The position numbers were made by a program, and so were the translations under genes. 64,000 nucleotides of DNA from assembly GCA_028688995.1 (NCBI GenBank), contig JAQTXB010000001.1, forward strand, positions 124,001-188,000, read 5' to 3'. Under the pieces are notes generated by a model that made no database searches, was not told where the DNA came from, and saw only the letters and a list, made by a program, of their open reading frames with translations. How positions within the stretch are numbered: position 1 is the first letter of the stretch; each line of letters opens with the position of its first letter. Of the stretch, positions 34,752 through 44,084 are shown in pieces. The stretch is from Aliarcobacter sp. GTDB lineage: Bacteria > Campylobacterota > Campylobacteria > Campylobacterales > Arcobacteraceae.

Positions 34752-35947
34752 TTTATACCTTTATTTGTAAAATATAGAAGTTGTGAGTAACTCTCATAAT
34801 ATTTTTGTAACTCATCTAATGCTTTTGTTTCATAAGTGATTAACTCATTTAAATTTGTAATACTCTCTTGAGGTTTAATCAATTCAAAACTGTTGTAATT
34901 CTCTATATTTTTTTGAATTTTTTGTTTTAGTGGAATAATCTCTTTTTGGATTAATTGATAATTCTCATATGAATTATTCAAACTATTTTTTAACATTCCA
35001 GTTTGAATTGAGAAATTATGTTTTAACTGTTCTAATTTATCACTTTTTTCATTAGCATCTATTTTTGCTTCGATTCTAGCTGTATTTTCAGTATTATATA
35101 TAGGAAGAGGAATACTAATAGACATATTTACATAATCATTAAATTTTTCATCCCTTTGAAAATACGCAACATTAAATTGAACATCTGGTATCTTTTTCGC
35201 GCCTTCTAAATTTGCTAAATCCTGAGATTTTTTTGCACCTTCTTCTAAAATTTTAAATTTTGGATGCTCTTCATTTTCAACTGATAAATCAACTTTTCTT
35301 ATATCAATTTTTTCATCAATATGATCAATTTTTAAATATGTAATTTGCTCTAATTTTAAATAAGAGTTATCAATCATTGTTTTTAGTTTTTGTTTTTCTA
35401 AATTAATATTTAAAGATGATATTTGAGAATTTAAAATCTCATTTTGAGTTGCTTTTTGATATTTATTTAAAGAAGTATATAAACTCTCTAATTTCTTTAT
35501 ATTTGCCAAATAACTATCTAAAAGCTTATATTTTTCTTCTAGTATCACGATATTGTAGGCATATTCATAAATTTTAGATTCTAATTCTAATTTTTTATCT
35601 TCTAAATCTTCAATCTTAATATTTTTATTTTTTTTTGCGATTGATTCTTTTATATCAAGTTTAGAACCAGTTGGAATAACTTGTGAGATACCAATAAAAG
35701 AGGCTTGCATTGCCTCTTTATCCCTTGAAGATAAATCATTTAACCATAAATCATTTGCACCAAGTGATAAGACTGGATTTTGCCAGTTTTTTGATAACTC
35801 TATTTGATGCTCTGCAATTTTAATTGATTTATCTAAACTTTTTAAATCATAATTGTTTTCAAAACTATTTTTTACTAACTCATCTATAGTTGTTGCTGAT
35901 AAAAGTGAGATAGTAAGTGATGAGCTTAGTAATATTTTTTTTAACAT
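34748..35947 (-). CDS. cusC: Outer-membrane efflux protein, TolC/CusC family
   Basis: 399 residues with signal peptide (about 1-18). It is dominated by long alpha-helical coiled coils (for example QIELSKNWQNPVLSLGAND and the helical stretches at residues 90-200 and 270-380), as expected of a TolC-type trimeric channel. No lipobox is evident, unlike E. coli CusC. It overlaps the adaptor gene by 4 bases and shares its first base with the last base of the upstream FixH/YtkA-like gene. Confidence 0.88.
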   Translation of the reverse strand: MLKKILLSSSLTISLLSATTIDELVKNSFENNYDLKSLDKSIKIAEHQIELSKNWQNPVLSLGANDLWLNDLSSRDKEAMQASFIGISQVIPTGSKLDIKESIAKKNKNIKIEDLEDKKLELESKIYEYAYNIVILEEKYKLLDSYLANIKKLESLYTSLNKYQKATQNEILNSQISSLNINLEKQKLKTMIDNSYLKLEQITYLKIDHIDEKIDIRKVDLSVENEEHPKFKILEEGAKKSQDLANLEGAKKIPDVQFNVAYFQRDEKFNDYVNMSISIPLPIYNTENTARIEAKIDANEKSDKLEQLKHNFSIQTGMLKNSLNNSYENYQLIQKEIIPLKQKIQKNIENYNSFELIKPQESITNLNELITYETKALDELQKYYESYSQLLYFTNKGIK

Positions 35948-36330
35948 TATAAATTTACACTACCTTTTACTGTATGAACTACACCATCATCTGTTTTAAA
36001 TTTCAATTGATATTGCCATGTTCCACTCATTGGAATATTTATATTCATTTTATATTTTCCATCAACTAAAACTGCGTTCTCTTCTGATTCCATATATGGC
36101 ATTCCTGGCATTTCAGGCATGAAAAACTTTACTTTTACTTTTGCTGTATCTATTACTTTTGAATCTTTAACTAATTCAACTACAAACTCATTTGTTCCTA
36201 CAATTAATGCTTTTGTTGAGCTAAGTTTCACATCAAAACCATCTTTTTGACCACTTTGTTCTAATAATTCTGCGTTTAAAAAGCCAAATGTTAAAAAAAG
36301 ACCTAAAACTATTTTGATTAAATTTTTCAC
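35947..36330 (-). CDS. Met-rich FixH/YtkA-like periplasmic protein
   Basis: 127 residues with signal peptide (about 1-20, ending GFLNA). The immunoglobulin-like YtkA/FixH-type domain includes GFDVKLSSTKALIVGTNEFVV, the Met-rich loop FFMPEMPGMPYM, and a C-terminal MSGTWQYQLKFKTDDG strand region. Four methionines in the loop resemble copper(I) sites, and the gene heads the efflux operon. I infer a periplasmic metal-sensing or metal-handing role. No direct functional evidence is visible. It is 65 bases downstream of the kinase gene, where a promoter may sit. Confidence 0.78.
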   Translation of the reverse strand: MKNLIKIVLGLFLTFGFLNAELLEQSGQKDGFDVKLSSTKALIVGTNEFVVELVKDSKVIDTAKVKVKFFMPEMPGMPYMESEENAVLVDGKYKMNINIPMSGTWQYQLKFKTDDGVVHTVKGSVNL

Positions 36331-36395
36331 TGTTATACTCCTAATGTATTAAATTATTAGTATTTTATTTATTTTATGTGGAGTTAGTGTGCAGA

Positions 36396-37553
36396 TTAAT
36401 TAAAAAAAAGAGTAAATGTTGTACCTTTATTTATTTGTGATTCAACGTTAATTTTAATATTATAAATTTTACAAATCTTATTTACTATATTTAACCCAAT
36501 ACCAAAACCACCTTGTTCTTGGGTTGCTCTATAATATCTATTATAAATGTCATTGAGTTTATTTTTATCAATTCCTATACCTGTATCAGATATTTTTAGA
36601 ATATTATTTTGAAGGCTTACTTCAATTATTCCACCTATTTTATTATATTTTATTGCATTTGAAATTAGATTATTAAAGATTCTAATAAAATCATCTTTAT
36701 TGATTTTATACAAAGTATCTTCTATATTTTTTATTAGTGTAATTCGTTTTTTTGATGATAACAACTCTAAATATTCTAATTGTTCATTTATTAAATCTTT
36801 TAAATTAAACTCTTGAACATTTTTTATTGTATTTCTATCTTCTAAAAATAGATAGGTTAAATCACTATAAATTTCAGAGACTCTTTTTGCACTAATTGTA
36901 ATTCTTTCAATTTGTTTTTCACTTAGATTTTTATTTTCTGTTGACATTAAAATAGCACTAATTGGGGTATTTAATTCGTGGGTTGTATCTTTTATAAAGT
37001 TATTTAGTTTTTCTCTTTCTTCTTTTATAGGTTTTAAAAAAAGCTTTGCTAAATAAAATCCAATAATCGCGATTATTAAATAAATAACAAAAAATACTAC
37101 AATTATATTGAATTTCAATTCTTCAATTTTTTTAAAATACATATTCTCTTTTAAAGCAATATAATATATATCCAAGTGTCCTAAAACTGCATCATCTGTT
37201 AAAATAAAACTATTTTTTGTATCAATTATTTTTTTTGTAAAATCAATATTTTCATCAAGATTTCCAAATATTTTATTTTGGTTTTTATCATAAAAAGAGA
37301 TTTTGTAATCTTCTTTTTCTAAAAGTTTTTGCTTATTAAATTCTGTTCCTTTCATGTGTGAAAGAATGATTTCTGAGGAGATTTTTGAGACTTCATTTTG
37401 CATATTTGATTTAGTTAAATCATAATAAAGAATTTTCTCATTTTGATAGTAAAGTATGGTGATAACCACCATTAAAATAAATGAAGCACCTAAATATAAA
37501 GATAAAAATCTAAAAAAAGTGCTCTTTTCACTTCTTGTTAAATCTATAACCAA
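36396..37553 (-). CDS. Sensor histidine kinase of the metal-efflux cluster
   Basis: About 385 residues. The two helices at about 16-36 and 148-170 flank a periplasmic sensor domain of roughly 110 residues. The HisKA domain has H192 in THELNTPISA. The ATPase has the N-box NNLISNAIKYNK, DTGIGID and GGFGIGLNIV. The sensor domain has no obvious metal-binding cluster. The reading frame starts with TTG at 37553, overlapping the regulator gene by 26 bases. AAGAGGAG is immediately adjacent to that TTG, so the exact start is uncertain. By position it probably controls the Cus-like operon. Confidence 0.9.
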   Translation of the reverse strand: MVIDLTRSEKSTFFRFLSLYLGASFILMVVITILYYQNEKILYYDLTKSNMQNEVSKISSEIILSHMKGTEFNKQKLLEKEDYKISFYDKNQNKIFGNLDENIDFTKKIIDTKNSFILTDDAVLGHLDIYYIALKENMYFKKIEELKFNIIVVFFVIYLIIAIIGFYLAKLFLKPIKEEREKLNNFIKDTTHELNTPISAILMSTENKNLSEKQIERITISAKRVSEIYSDLTYLFLEDRNTIKNVQEFNLKDLINEQLEYLELLSSKKRITLIKNIEDTLYKINKDDFIRIFNNLISNAIKYNKIGGIIEVSLQNNILKISDTGIGIDKNKLNDIYNRYYRATQEQGGFGIGLNIVNKICKIYNIKINVESQINKGTTFTLFFN

Positions 37554-38190
37554 CTCCTCTTAAATTTATTATATATTCATCTCCTAGAACTTTTCTAAGA
37601 TTCTTTATATAAGTTCTAATTGTTGAAGAAATAGGAGCATCTTCATATGCCCAAACATTTAAACTAAGCTCTTCAATACTCACAGTTTTAGTGCTATTAT
37701 TTATTAGATACTCTAAAACTTCGCACTCTTTTTTAGCTAAATGTATTTTATTTTGCTCTTTATTAATCAAAAGATTCTTTTTATCTAAGTATATATCTTT
37801 TGAAATTTGTATTAAATCTTCATTTTCAATATTAAACAATCTTTTAATATTGTTTATTCTAATATCTAATTCTTTTAATTCGAAGGGTTTTTTTATGTAG
37901 TCATCGCAACCAGATTTAAAACCTTTTTCTATATCATCTACTTGATTTAGAGAGGTTAAAAATATGGCTGGTGTAAGAATCTCTTTGAGTCTTAAATCTT
38001 TTAATAGTTCAAAGCCATTTAATAAAGGAACATTTACGTCTAAAAGTAATAAATCAAATTTTTTGCTGTACAGCAAATCTTGTGCATCAAAACCTGTAAA
38101 AACAGTTGTTATCTCGTGATTTTGTGAAATCAAATGTTCTTCTATAATTTCACTGAGTATTAAATCGTCTTCTAATAATAATATTTTCAT
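37528..38190 (-). CDS. OmpR-family response regulator (CusR/CopR-like)
   Basis: 220 residues. The receiver domain has acidic residues EDD near 7-9, phospho-acceptor D51 (LLLLDVNVPLLNGF), T/S and KKPFELKEL. The C-terminal winged helix has LAKKECEVLEYLI, VSIEELSLNVW and STIRTYIKNLRKVLG...GVGYRF. It is first gene of the minus-strand cluster and overlaps the kinase. Target boxes are expected upstream of itself (38191-38260) and at 36331-36395, but I cannot identify a repeat with confidence. Confidence 0.93.
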   Translation of the reverse strand: MKILLLEDDLILSEIIEEHLISQNHEITTVFTGFDAQDLLYSKKFDLLLLDVNVPLLNGFELLKDLRLKEILTPAIFLTSLNQVDDIEKGFKSGCDDYIKKPFELKELDIRINNIKRLFNIENEDLIQISKDIYLDKKNLLINKEQNKIHLAKKECEVLEYLINNSTKTVSIEELSLNVWAYEDAPISSTIRTYIKNLRKVLGDEYIINLRGVGYRFNKK

Positions 38191-38259
38191 AGTTATCCTT
38201 GAAAAAATTATATCATAAAAGAAATATCATTTCTGATTGTTTTAAGTTGTATAAAAAGA

Positions 38260-38286
38260 AAGTAGTGTTTAAAAAAATCACTACTT
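38260..38286 (-). terminator. Terminator after the RRM protein gene
   Basis: Stem AAGTAGTG / CACTACTT, 8 bp with an 11-base loop. T runs are on both sides (TTTTTT on plus; TTTCTTTTT on minus). It lies between the RRM gene stop and the response-regulator promoter. Confidence 0.8.
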
Positions 38287-38294
38287 TTTTTAAA

Positions 38295-38561
38295 TTAGAA
38301 TTGTCTTCTTGGTCTTTCTTCTCTAGGTTTAGCTTCATTAACTCTTAAAGTTCTACCTTCGCTCTCATTACCATTTAAAGCTTCGATTGCTTTAGTACCA
38401 GCTGATGAATCTTCCATTTCAATAAAACCAAAACCTTTTGATTTTCCTGTTTCTCTATCCATTATAACTTTTGCACTTTTTACTGCACCAAACTTTAAGA
38501 AAAGTTCTTCTAAATCTTTATCATTTGTTCTATATGATAAATTTCCTACGTAAATATTCAT
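38295..38561 (-). CDS. Small RNA-binding protein with one RRM domain
   Basis: 88 residues consisting of a single RNA recognition motif. RNP2 is IYVGNL (2-7) and RNP1 is KGFGFIEM (about 45-52), followed by a short Arg/Glu-rich tail PREERPRRQF. Such glycine-poor bacterial RRM proteins bind RNA and are often cold- or stress-induced. A hairpin separates it from gltX. CATAAT downstream of the hairpin on the minus strand and AAAGGAC before the ATG suggest independent expression. Target RNAs are unknown. Confidence 0.92.
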   Translation of the reverse strand: MNIYVGNLSYRTNDKDLEELFLKFGAVKSAKVIMDRETGKSKGFGFIEMEDSSAGTKAIEALNGNESEGRTLRVNEAKPREERPRRQF

Positions 38562-38597
38562 CTATTCTGTCCTTTGTAAATGTGTGATTATTATGCC

Positions 38598-38617
38598 TGA
38601 TTATTTTTAAATAATCA
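38598..38617 (-). terminator. Hairpin at the end of gltX
   Basis: A perfect 8-bp inverted repeat TGATTATT / AATAATCA with a 4-base loop overlaps the gltX stop codon. It is A+T-rich and lacks a long T tail, so termination may be partial. Confidence 0.5.
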
Positions 38618-40024
38618 AGTATTTTGAAAATTTCTTTTTAAGGCTTCACTTAATCTTGAAGAAACCTCGTTAAACCCAAGTATTGAGATAATATCATAAA
38701 CAGATGGTGCTTGTGTTCCACCTGTTAGTGCTATTCTAATTGGTTGGAAAAGTTGTGGAAATTTTAATCCATTTTCAGTAATAAATGGTTTTGTAATTGC
38801 TTCAACATTTTCAACATTATATAACTCATCTTTATTTTTTTCTAATAATTCAAGATATTTTTCTAAGAAATCTTTTGTATCTTCTTTTACAAATTTCTTA
38901 ACTCCACTCTCTTCATAAAAAGTTGGAACATCTAAAATATCAGTAATAGATTTTTTTAATTCAACTAAAGTTTGTGCTCTTTGTTTTGATAAATCTAATA
39001 ATTCTGTTTTTTTAGAATGATGTGTTAAATCTAAATCAAAGAATTTTAACTCTTCAATTAATCTCTCATTTGAAACAGCTTTTATGTACTCAGAATTTAA
39101 CCATAAAAGTTTTTCTCCATTATATGAAGATGATGATTTATTAATATTTGATGGGTCAAATAGTTCTAACATTTCATCCATTGAGAAAATCTCTTGGTCA
39201 CCATTTGACCAACCAAGTCTTACTAAAAAGTTTAATAATGCTTCAGGTAAATATCCTTGATTTTTATAATCCATAACATCCATTGCACCATCTCTTTTAG
39301 ATAGTTTTTTCCCTGATGGATTATTAATCATTGGAACATGGTAAAACTTAGGAACTTTAAATCCTAAAGCATTATAAACTACTATTTGTTTTGGAGTATT
39401 TGATAAGTGGTCATCTCCTCTAATTACATCAGTCATATTCATTAATGCATCATCAATTGCAACAACAAAGTTGTATGTAGGCATTCCATTAGATCTTGCA
39501 ATTACAAAATCATCAACTTGATTTGCATCAAATTTCATAGAACCTTTTACACCATCTTCAAACTCAATAGTTCCAGATAACGGAGCTTTTATTCTAATAA
39601 CTGGTTCAATTCCCTCTGGAATTTCAGGCAAGATTTTTCCCTCTTCTGGTCTCCAAGTACCATTATATCTTGGATTTTGTTTTGCTGCTTCTTGAGAAGC
39701 TCTTAAAGCGTCAAGTTCATCTCTACTCATATAACATTTATAAGCATTTCCATTTTCTAAAAGTTTGTCAATATAAATTTTATAAATATCCGTTCTTCTT
39801 GATTGATAAAATACTTCACCATCATAATTTAATCCAACCCAATCAAATGCACTAATGATTGCTTTCATTGCTTCTTCATTGTTTCTAGCCGTATCTGTAT
39901 CTTCAATTCTTAATCTAAATTCACCATTTGTTTTTCTAGCCCATAAATAGTTATAAAGTGATGTTCTTAGTCCACCAATATGTAAATATCCTGTTGGACT
40001 TGGTGCAAATCTTGTAATTGCCAT
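38615..40024 (-). CDS. gltX: Glutamyl-tRNA synthetase
   Basis: 469 residues, class I. The HIGH-type motif is RFAPSPTGYLHIGGLRTSLYN at the N-terminus. The KMSKS-type motif is GKKLSKRDGAM (about 240). The intervening EDTDTARN and LEALL-type regions are present. Epsilon-class bacteria usually carry two GluRS copies that split tRNA-Glu and tRNA-Gln charging; which one this is cannot be decided. GAGGAG precedes the ATG and lies at the end of the upstream 33-codon gene. Confidence 0.96.
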   Translation of the reverse strand: MAITRFAPSPTGYLHIGGLRTSLYNYLWARKTNGEFRLRIEDTDTARNNEEAMKAIISAFDWVGLNYDGEVFYQSRRTDIYKIYIDKLLENGNAYKCYMSRDELDALRASQEAAKQNPRYNGTWRPEEGKILPEIPEGIEPVIRIKAPLSGTIEFEDGVKGSMKFDANQVDDFVIARSNGMPTYNFVVAIDDALMNMTDVIRGDDHLSNTPKQIVVYNALGFKVPKFYHVPMINNPSGKKLSKRDGAMDVMDYKNQGYLPEALLNFLVRLGWSNGDQEIFSMDEMLELFDPSNINKSSSSYNGEKLLWLNSEYIKAVSNERLIEELKFFDLDLTHHSKKTELLDLSKQRAQTLVELKKSITDILDVPTFYEESGVKKFVKEDTKDFLEKYLELLEKNKDELYNVENVEAITKPFITENGLKFPQLFQPIRIALTGGTQAPSVYDIISILGFNEVSSRLSEALKRNFQNT

Positions 40025-40028
40025 TAAA

Positions 40029-40130
40029 TTATTTCTCCTCTTCTTTTTTATTTTGTATATAAAATCCTACGCCTGTTACTATTGCAACTATTGCAATAAA
40101 TACTAATAGTGATATCTCAAGAATTCCCAT
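40029..40130 (-). CDS. 33-residue single-helix membrane protein between rlmN and gltX
   Basis: A small ORF, ATG at 40130. It encodes MGILEIS, then one hydrophobic helix (LLVFIAIVAIVTGVGFYI) and a charged tail QNKKEEEK. AAAGGAG stands about 10 bases before the ATG. The start overlaps the end of rlmN by 14 bases and the stop lies 4 bases before gltX. Ribosome binding site, tight spacing and a credible helix argue for a real gene of unknown function. Confidence 0.7.
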   Translation of the reverse strand: MGILEISLLVFIAIVAIVTGVGFYIQNKKEEEK

Positions 40131-41199
40131 TTGCTTCTTTCTCCTTTAACTGCCCACAAGCAGCTGATATATCAATACCTTTTGATTCTCTAATTGTGCA
40201 AATTAATCCTCGTTCATTTAAATAATCTTTGAATCTTAACATATCTTCTACTTCGGGACGCTGATATGTAGTTCCAGGATATGGATTAAAGAAAATAAGA
40301 TTCACTTTTGCTTGAATACCATTTAGTAGTTTTATTAGTTTTTTTGCAGCTTCTACAGAATCATTCTTATTTTTAATTACTAAATATTCAAACATAACTT
40401 TTTTTCTTGTATCAATTGGAAACTTTTTAACTGCATCAATAATTGAAGCGATATTATAAGCTTTATTCATTGGAATTAACTCACTTCTTAACTCATCATC
40501 AACAGCATGTAAAGAGATAGCTAATTGAATTCCTAAATCAATTTTTCCCAGTTTTTCTATTTTTGATGCAATTCCTGAAGTTGAAACTGTTTGTCTTCTT
40601 CTTGAAATTGCTAAACCATCAAGTTCTGAAAAAATTGAAACTGCTTTTATAAAGTTTTCAAAGTTATCAAGTGGTTCACCCATTCCCATATAAACGATAT
40701 TTAAAGCTTTATTTTCAGCAATATCATTATCTCTTTTTATATTTACAATTTGAGCAATATATTCTCCCACTGTAAGATTCCGTACAAATCCACCTTTTGC
40801 AGTTAAACAAAAACTACATCCAACTTTACAACCAACTTGAGATGAGATACAAACAGTATATTTTTCGCTTCTTACAATATTTCCATCTTCATCTTTTTTC
40901 TTCTCTTTCATCAAAAGTAAAACAGCTTCAACTGTATGGTTATCTCTTAATTTAAAAAGATATTTTATACTTCCATCAATACTTTGCTCTTTTTTAACTA
41001 TTTGCATAATATCAATAGGATAATTTGTTTTTAAATCTTCTTTCAATTCATTTGGTATATTTTTCATATCATCATAAGAACTTGCATACTTTTTATAAAG
41101 CCAGTTATACACTTGTTTTGCTCTAAATGATGGTTTTAATTTTTCTTTTAATTCATCTAATGTGTAATCATATATAGATGATAACTCTTCTTTTGCCAT
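40117..41199 (-). CDS. rlmN: 23S rRNA (A2503-C2)/tRNA (A37) methyltransferase, radical SAM
   Basis: 360 residues. The radical-SAM cluster motif is CKVGCSFCLTAKGGF (CxxxCxxC). Other motifs are VYMGMGEPLDNF, STSGIA, ISLHAVDD and NLIFFNPYPG. The two catalytic cysteines are expected in CSFC-adjacent and C-terminal SAACGQL segments, both present. It methylates C2 of A2503 in the peptidyl-transferase centre. It is part of the hisF-to-gltX run and 18 bases downstream of the nucleoside-phosphorylase-like gene. Confidence 0.96.
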   Translation of the reverse strand: MAKEELSSIYDYTLDELKEKLKPSFRAKQVYNWLYKKYASSYDDMKNIPNELKEDLKTNYPIDIMQIVKKEQSIDGSIKYLFKLRDNHTVEAVLLLMKEKKKDEDGNIVRSEKYTVCISSQVGCKVGCSFCLTAKGGFVRNLTVGEYIAQIVNIKRDNDIAENKALNIVYMGMGEPLDNFENFIKAVSIFSELDGLAISRRRQTVSTSGIASKIEKLGKIDLGIQLAISLHAVDDELRSELIPMNKAYNIASIIDAVKKFPIDTRKKVMFEYLVIKNKNDSVEAAKKLIKLLNGIQAKVNLIFFNPYPGTTYQRPEVEDMLRFKDYLNERGLICTIRESKGIDISAACGQLKEKEANGNS

Positions 41200-41217
41200 T
41201 ATAATTTATTCCAATTT

Positions 41218-41754
41218 TTATTTTATTATATTTTTTTCTAGTAAATATTTTGTTAATTTATCCATTGCCTCTTTGTGATTTTTTATAAAATCTTCATGGG
41301 CATTTTCATTTGTATAATTTGTTATTACGAATATTCCAGCAACTGGAATTTCAAACTCTTTTGCAACACTTAGAATTGAAAAGAATTCCATATTCTCAAT
41401 TCCAACTCCGTATTCTAAAAACTCTTTACAAAGTTTTTCATTTGTTGATATATAATTTGAAGAATTTACAATAGTATCATTTCTTGCAAATTTGTTTTCA
41501 GATTCTAAAACGTTATCAAGTGGAGTATAAGCACTTTGTGTTAAAAATCCAAGTTCTATATTTGAAGCTCTTTTTGATTCAACAATATCAAAAATTTTAT
41601 GGTTACCATAAGAGCCAGCACTTCCAATAAAAAGTAAAAACTCAGGTTTATCAAACAAACACATTCTTGTAAGATTTATTGCACTTTCTATTAAACCAAC
41701 ACCAATTGGGTGAGCAAAAGGAAAAGTTTCATTTCTTCCTGCACAAATAATCAT
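41218..41754 (-). CDS. Nucleoside phosphorylase-superfamily protein (PNP_UDP-like), short
   Basis: 178 residues, shorter than typical purine nucleoside phosphorylase or MTA/SAH nucleosidase (about 230). Recognisable pieces are ICAGRNETFPFAHPIGVGLI, LLFIGSAGSYG (phosphate/ribose loop) and GIENMEFFSILSVAKEFEIPVAGIFVITNY, corresponding to the VEMEA-type ribose-binding region and the final catalytic strand. The N-terminal strand is abbreviated. It could be a nucleosidase of limited distribution; substrate unknown. It overlaps the SIMPL protein gene by 4 bases. Confidence 0.72.
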   Translation of the reverse strand: MIICAGRNETFPFAHPIGVGLIESAINLTRMCLFDKPEFLLFIGSAGSYGNHKIFDIVESKRASNIELGFLTQSAYTPLDNVLESENKFARNDTIVNSSNYISTNEKLCKEFLEYGVGIENMEFFSILSVAKEFEIPVAGIFVITNYTNENAHEDFIKNHKEAMDKLTKYLLEKNIIK

Positions 41755-42443
41755 TTACAATCCAATATAAAATTTGGATTTATTGTGATGTTTTGTTCAC
41801 TACTAATAGGTGCTACATTTGCAACTGATTTTGCCATAGTTGAGTATGCCATTTCAGCTCTTGAATAAACAACATTTCCTGTATTTGATTCAAAAATATT
41901 TATCTTTGAAACTTCACAAAATTTAGCAACTTGTCCAGATAATGTTTTTGCATAACTATCAATCCATGTTATAGCTTCAAATCTTAAAGAATCAAAACTT
42001 TTATTTTGTAATTCATCACTAATATTCCAAGCAACATTTGAAATATTTAATTTTACATCTTCAGATTTAATACTATCTTTTAGTGTAATTAATTTATCCA
42101 TAAAACCATTTAACTCTTTTGCATTTTTTGATTCTGCTGAATATCTTAGATTTCCAACATAACCAATAAACTCTTGTTTATTGTCATAATATTTATATTT
42201 AGGACTTAGAGTAAAACTTCCATTTTTCAAAGTCACATTATTTGTCTTTTTTATTAAATCATTAAATTTTTCGATTTCTACATTAACTTTATTTTCATCT
42301 TTTTTTTCTACACTTACTGTGATAGTTGTTGTTAGTAAATCAGGATTTACTACTTTTGAAAAACTTTTATTAAAATTCAATTCATAAGAAAATGACAAAA
42401 CTGGTAATAAACATAAAGTCATTCCCAAAAATATTTTTTTCAT
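41751..42443 (-). CDS. SIMPL-domain (DUF541) periplasmic protein
   Basis: 230 residues with signal peptide (about 1-18, ending LSFSY). The SIMPL/DUF541 layout is visible: an N-terminal strand with TTITVSVEKKDENKVNVEIEKFNDLIKK, the middle FTLSPKYKYYDNKQEFIGY with conserved YxGY-like turn, LKDSIKSEDVKLNISNVAWNIS, and a helical segment with SFDSLRFEAITWIDSYAKTLS. Functions in the family are diverse and mostly unknown. It lies between hisF and the phosphorylase-like gene. Confidence 0.85.
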   Translation of the reverse strand: MKKIFLGMTLCLLPVLSFSYELNFNKSFSKVVNPDLLTTTITVSVEKKDENKVNVEIEKFNDLIKKTNNVTLKNGSFTLSPKYKYYDNKQEFIGYVGNLRYSAESKNAKELNGFMDKLITLKDSIKSEDVKLNISNVAWNISDELQNKSFDSLRFEAITWIDSYAKTLSGQVAKFCEVSKINIFESNTGNVVYSRAEMAYSTMAKSVANVAPISSEQNITINPNFILDCK

Positions 42444-42454
42444 TATTTACCCTT

Positions 42455-43216
42455 TTATATTCTTACTGGAATATTATTTGCTCTTAAATATCTTTTTAAA
42501 TCCATTATATCTATCTCTTTAAAATGGAAAATCGATGCGGCAAGAGCAGCACTTGCGCCATGTTCAAAAGCTTCTTTTATATGTTCCATAGTTCCTGCTC
42601 CACCACTTGCAATTACTGGAATATCCACTAATTTTGAAATTTGTTCTGTAATATTCAATTCAAATCCAGTTTTTGCACCATCTGTATCCATAGAAGTTAA
42701 AAGTATCTCACCAGCACCTCTATCATAAACTTCTTTTGCCCAAGCTAGTGCATCAAGACCTGTATCTTCACGTCCACCTTTTACAAAAACATGATAAGAA
42801 CCATCGGCAACTCTTTTAACGTCAATTGCAACAACAATACATTGTGAACCAAATCTTTTTGAGCTTTCATTTATTAAATTTGGATTTGTAACGGCTGAAG
42901 AGTTAATTGAAACTTTGTCACAACCCACATTAAGTAGAGCATATATATCTTCAAGTTTTCGGATACCTCCACCAACTGTTAATGGAATAAAAACCTCTTG
43001 TGCAACTTTTTTTACAATATCAACTATTGTTCCTCTATTTTCATGGCTAGCTGTAATATCTAAAAAAGTAAGCTCATCAGCACCTTCAGCGTTATATCTT
43101 TTTGCAACTTCAACAGGATCACCAGCATCCCTTAATCCAACAAAGTTTACACCTTTTACAACTCTTCCATTATCAACATCTAAACATGGTATTATTCTTT
43201 TTGCAAAACTACTCAA
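42455..43216 (-). CDS. hisF: Imidazole glycerol phosphate synthase, cyclase subunit
   Basis: 253 residues of a TIM barrel. The N-terminal [22 protein letters not shown] contains catalytic D11; the second catalytic aspartate is in [23 protein letters not shown] and [11 protein letters not shown] are phosphate-binding loops. Together with HisH it converts PRFAR to IGP and AICAR in histidine synthesis. No hisH is adjacent, so the genes are dispersed. It heads the minus-strand run ending at the RRM gene. Confidence 0.97.
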   Translation of the reverse strand: MSSFAKRIIPCLDVDNGRVVKGVNFVGLRDAGDPVEVAKRYNAEGADELTFLDITASHENRGTIVDIVKKVAQEVFIPLTVGGGIRKLEDIYALLNVGCDKVSINSSAVTNPNLINESSKRFGSQCIVVAIDVKRVADGSYHVFVKGGREDTGLDALAWAKEVYDRGAGEILLTSMDTDGAKTGFELNITEQISKLVDIPVIASGGAGTMEHIKEAFEHGASAALAASIFHFKEIDIMDLKRYLRANNIPVRI

Positions 43217-43289
43217 ATATAATCCTTCTTAATAACTAAATATTATCTTATCTAATTGTAAGTTAAAAGCAGATATACTCCTTGCAATT

Positions 43290-44084
43290 ATGGAAAAAGT
43301 AAAAGCAAAAAAACAATACGGACAAAACTTTTTAAAAGATACGACTATTTTGGATAAGATCATCCAATCGATGCCCAACAACAATAACTACGTTGTGGAA
43401 ATTGGGCCTGGATTAGGTGATTTGACCAAAAATTTAGTCAAGTACAAAGATATGACTGCTTATGAAGTTGATACTGATTTAATTGGTATTTTAAAGTCTA
43501 AATTTGCAATAGAAATAGAAGAGGGTAGACTAAAACTGATCCACACAGATGTTTTAGAGGCTTGGGATAAGCAAAAGACCCTCCATGACGGTAAATATGA
43601 CTTAATTGCAAACTTACCGTACTATATTGCAACAAACATTATATTAAGAGCATTTGAAGATAGAGCTTGTGAAAATATTATTGTAATGGTTCAAAAAGAG
43701 GTTGCTGAGAAATTTACTGCAAAGGTAAATGACAAAGAATTTTCTTCTTTAGGAATAATTACTGATTTAATGTCAATTGATTCAAGGATACTTTTCGATG
43801 TTCCTCCTGAATCTTTTGATCCAGCTCCAAAAGTTATGTCTTCAATTCTTTACATTAAAAAGGATATGGATAAATATCTAGATAAAGATTTTAACAAGTT
43901 TTTAAAAGCCTGTTTTGTGCAGCCTAGAAAAAAACTTTCTAAAAACCTTACATCTGTATTAGATAAAAATTCTATATCTAAAATGTATGAAGAATTAAAT
44001 GTCGATGATAATGTTAGACCTCATGAAGTAAGTTCATCTTTGTATAGCCAAATGCATACAAGGGTAAAAGATGGAAGAAATTAA
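43290..44084 (+). CDS. rsmA: 16S rRNA (A1518/A1519-N6,N6)-dimethyltransferase
   Basis: 264 residues, KsgA family. KKQYGQNFLKDTTILDKI at the start, VEIGPGLGDLT SAM loop, and NLPYYIATNIILR (catalytic NLPY) are diagnostic. It dimethylates two adjacent adenines in helix 45. It is divergent from hisF across a 73-base gap that should hold both promoters (GATATACT near 43273 on plus). Its last 14 bases overlap the RNase J gene. Confidence 0.97.
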   Translation: MEKVKAKKQYGQNFLKDTTILDKIIQSMPNNNNYVVEIGPGLGDLTKNLVKYKDMTAYEVDTDLIGILKSKFAIEIEEGRLKLIHTDVLEAWDKQKTLHDGKYDLIANLPYYIATNIILRAFEDRACENIIVMVQKEVAEKFTAKVNDKEFSSLGIITDLMSIDSRILFDVPPESFDPAPKVMSSILYIKKDMDKYLDKDFNKFLKACFVQPRKKLSKNLTSVLDKNSISKMYEELNVDDNVRPHEVSSSLYSQMHTRVKDGRN

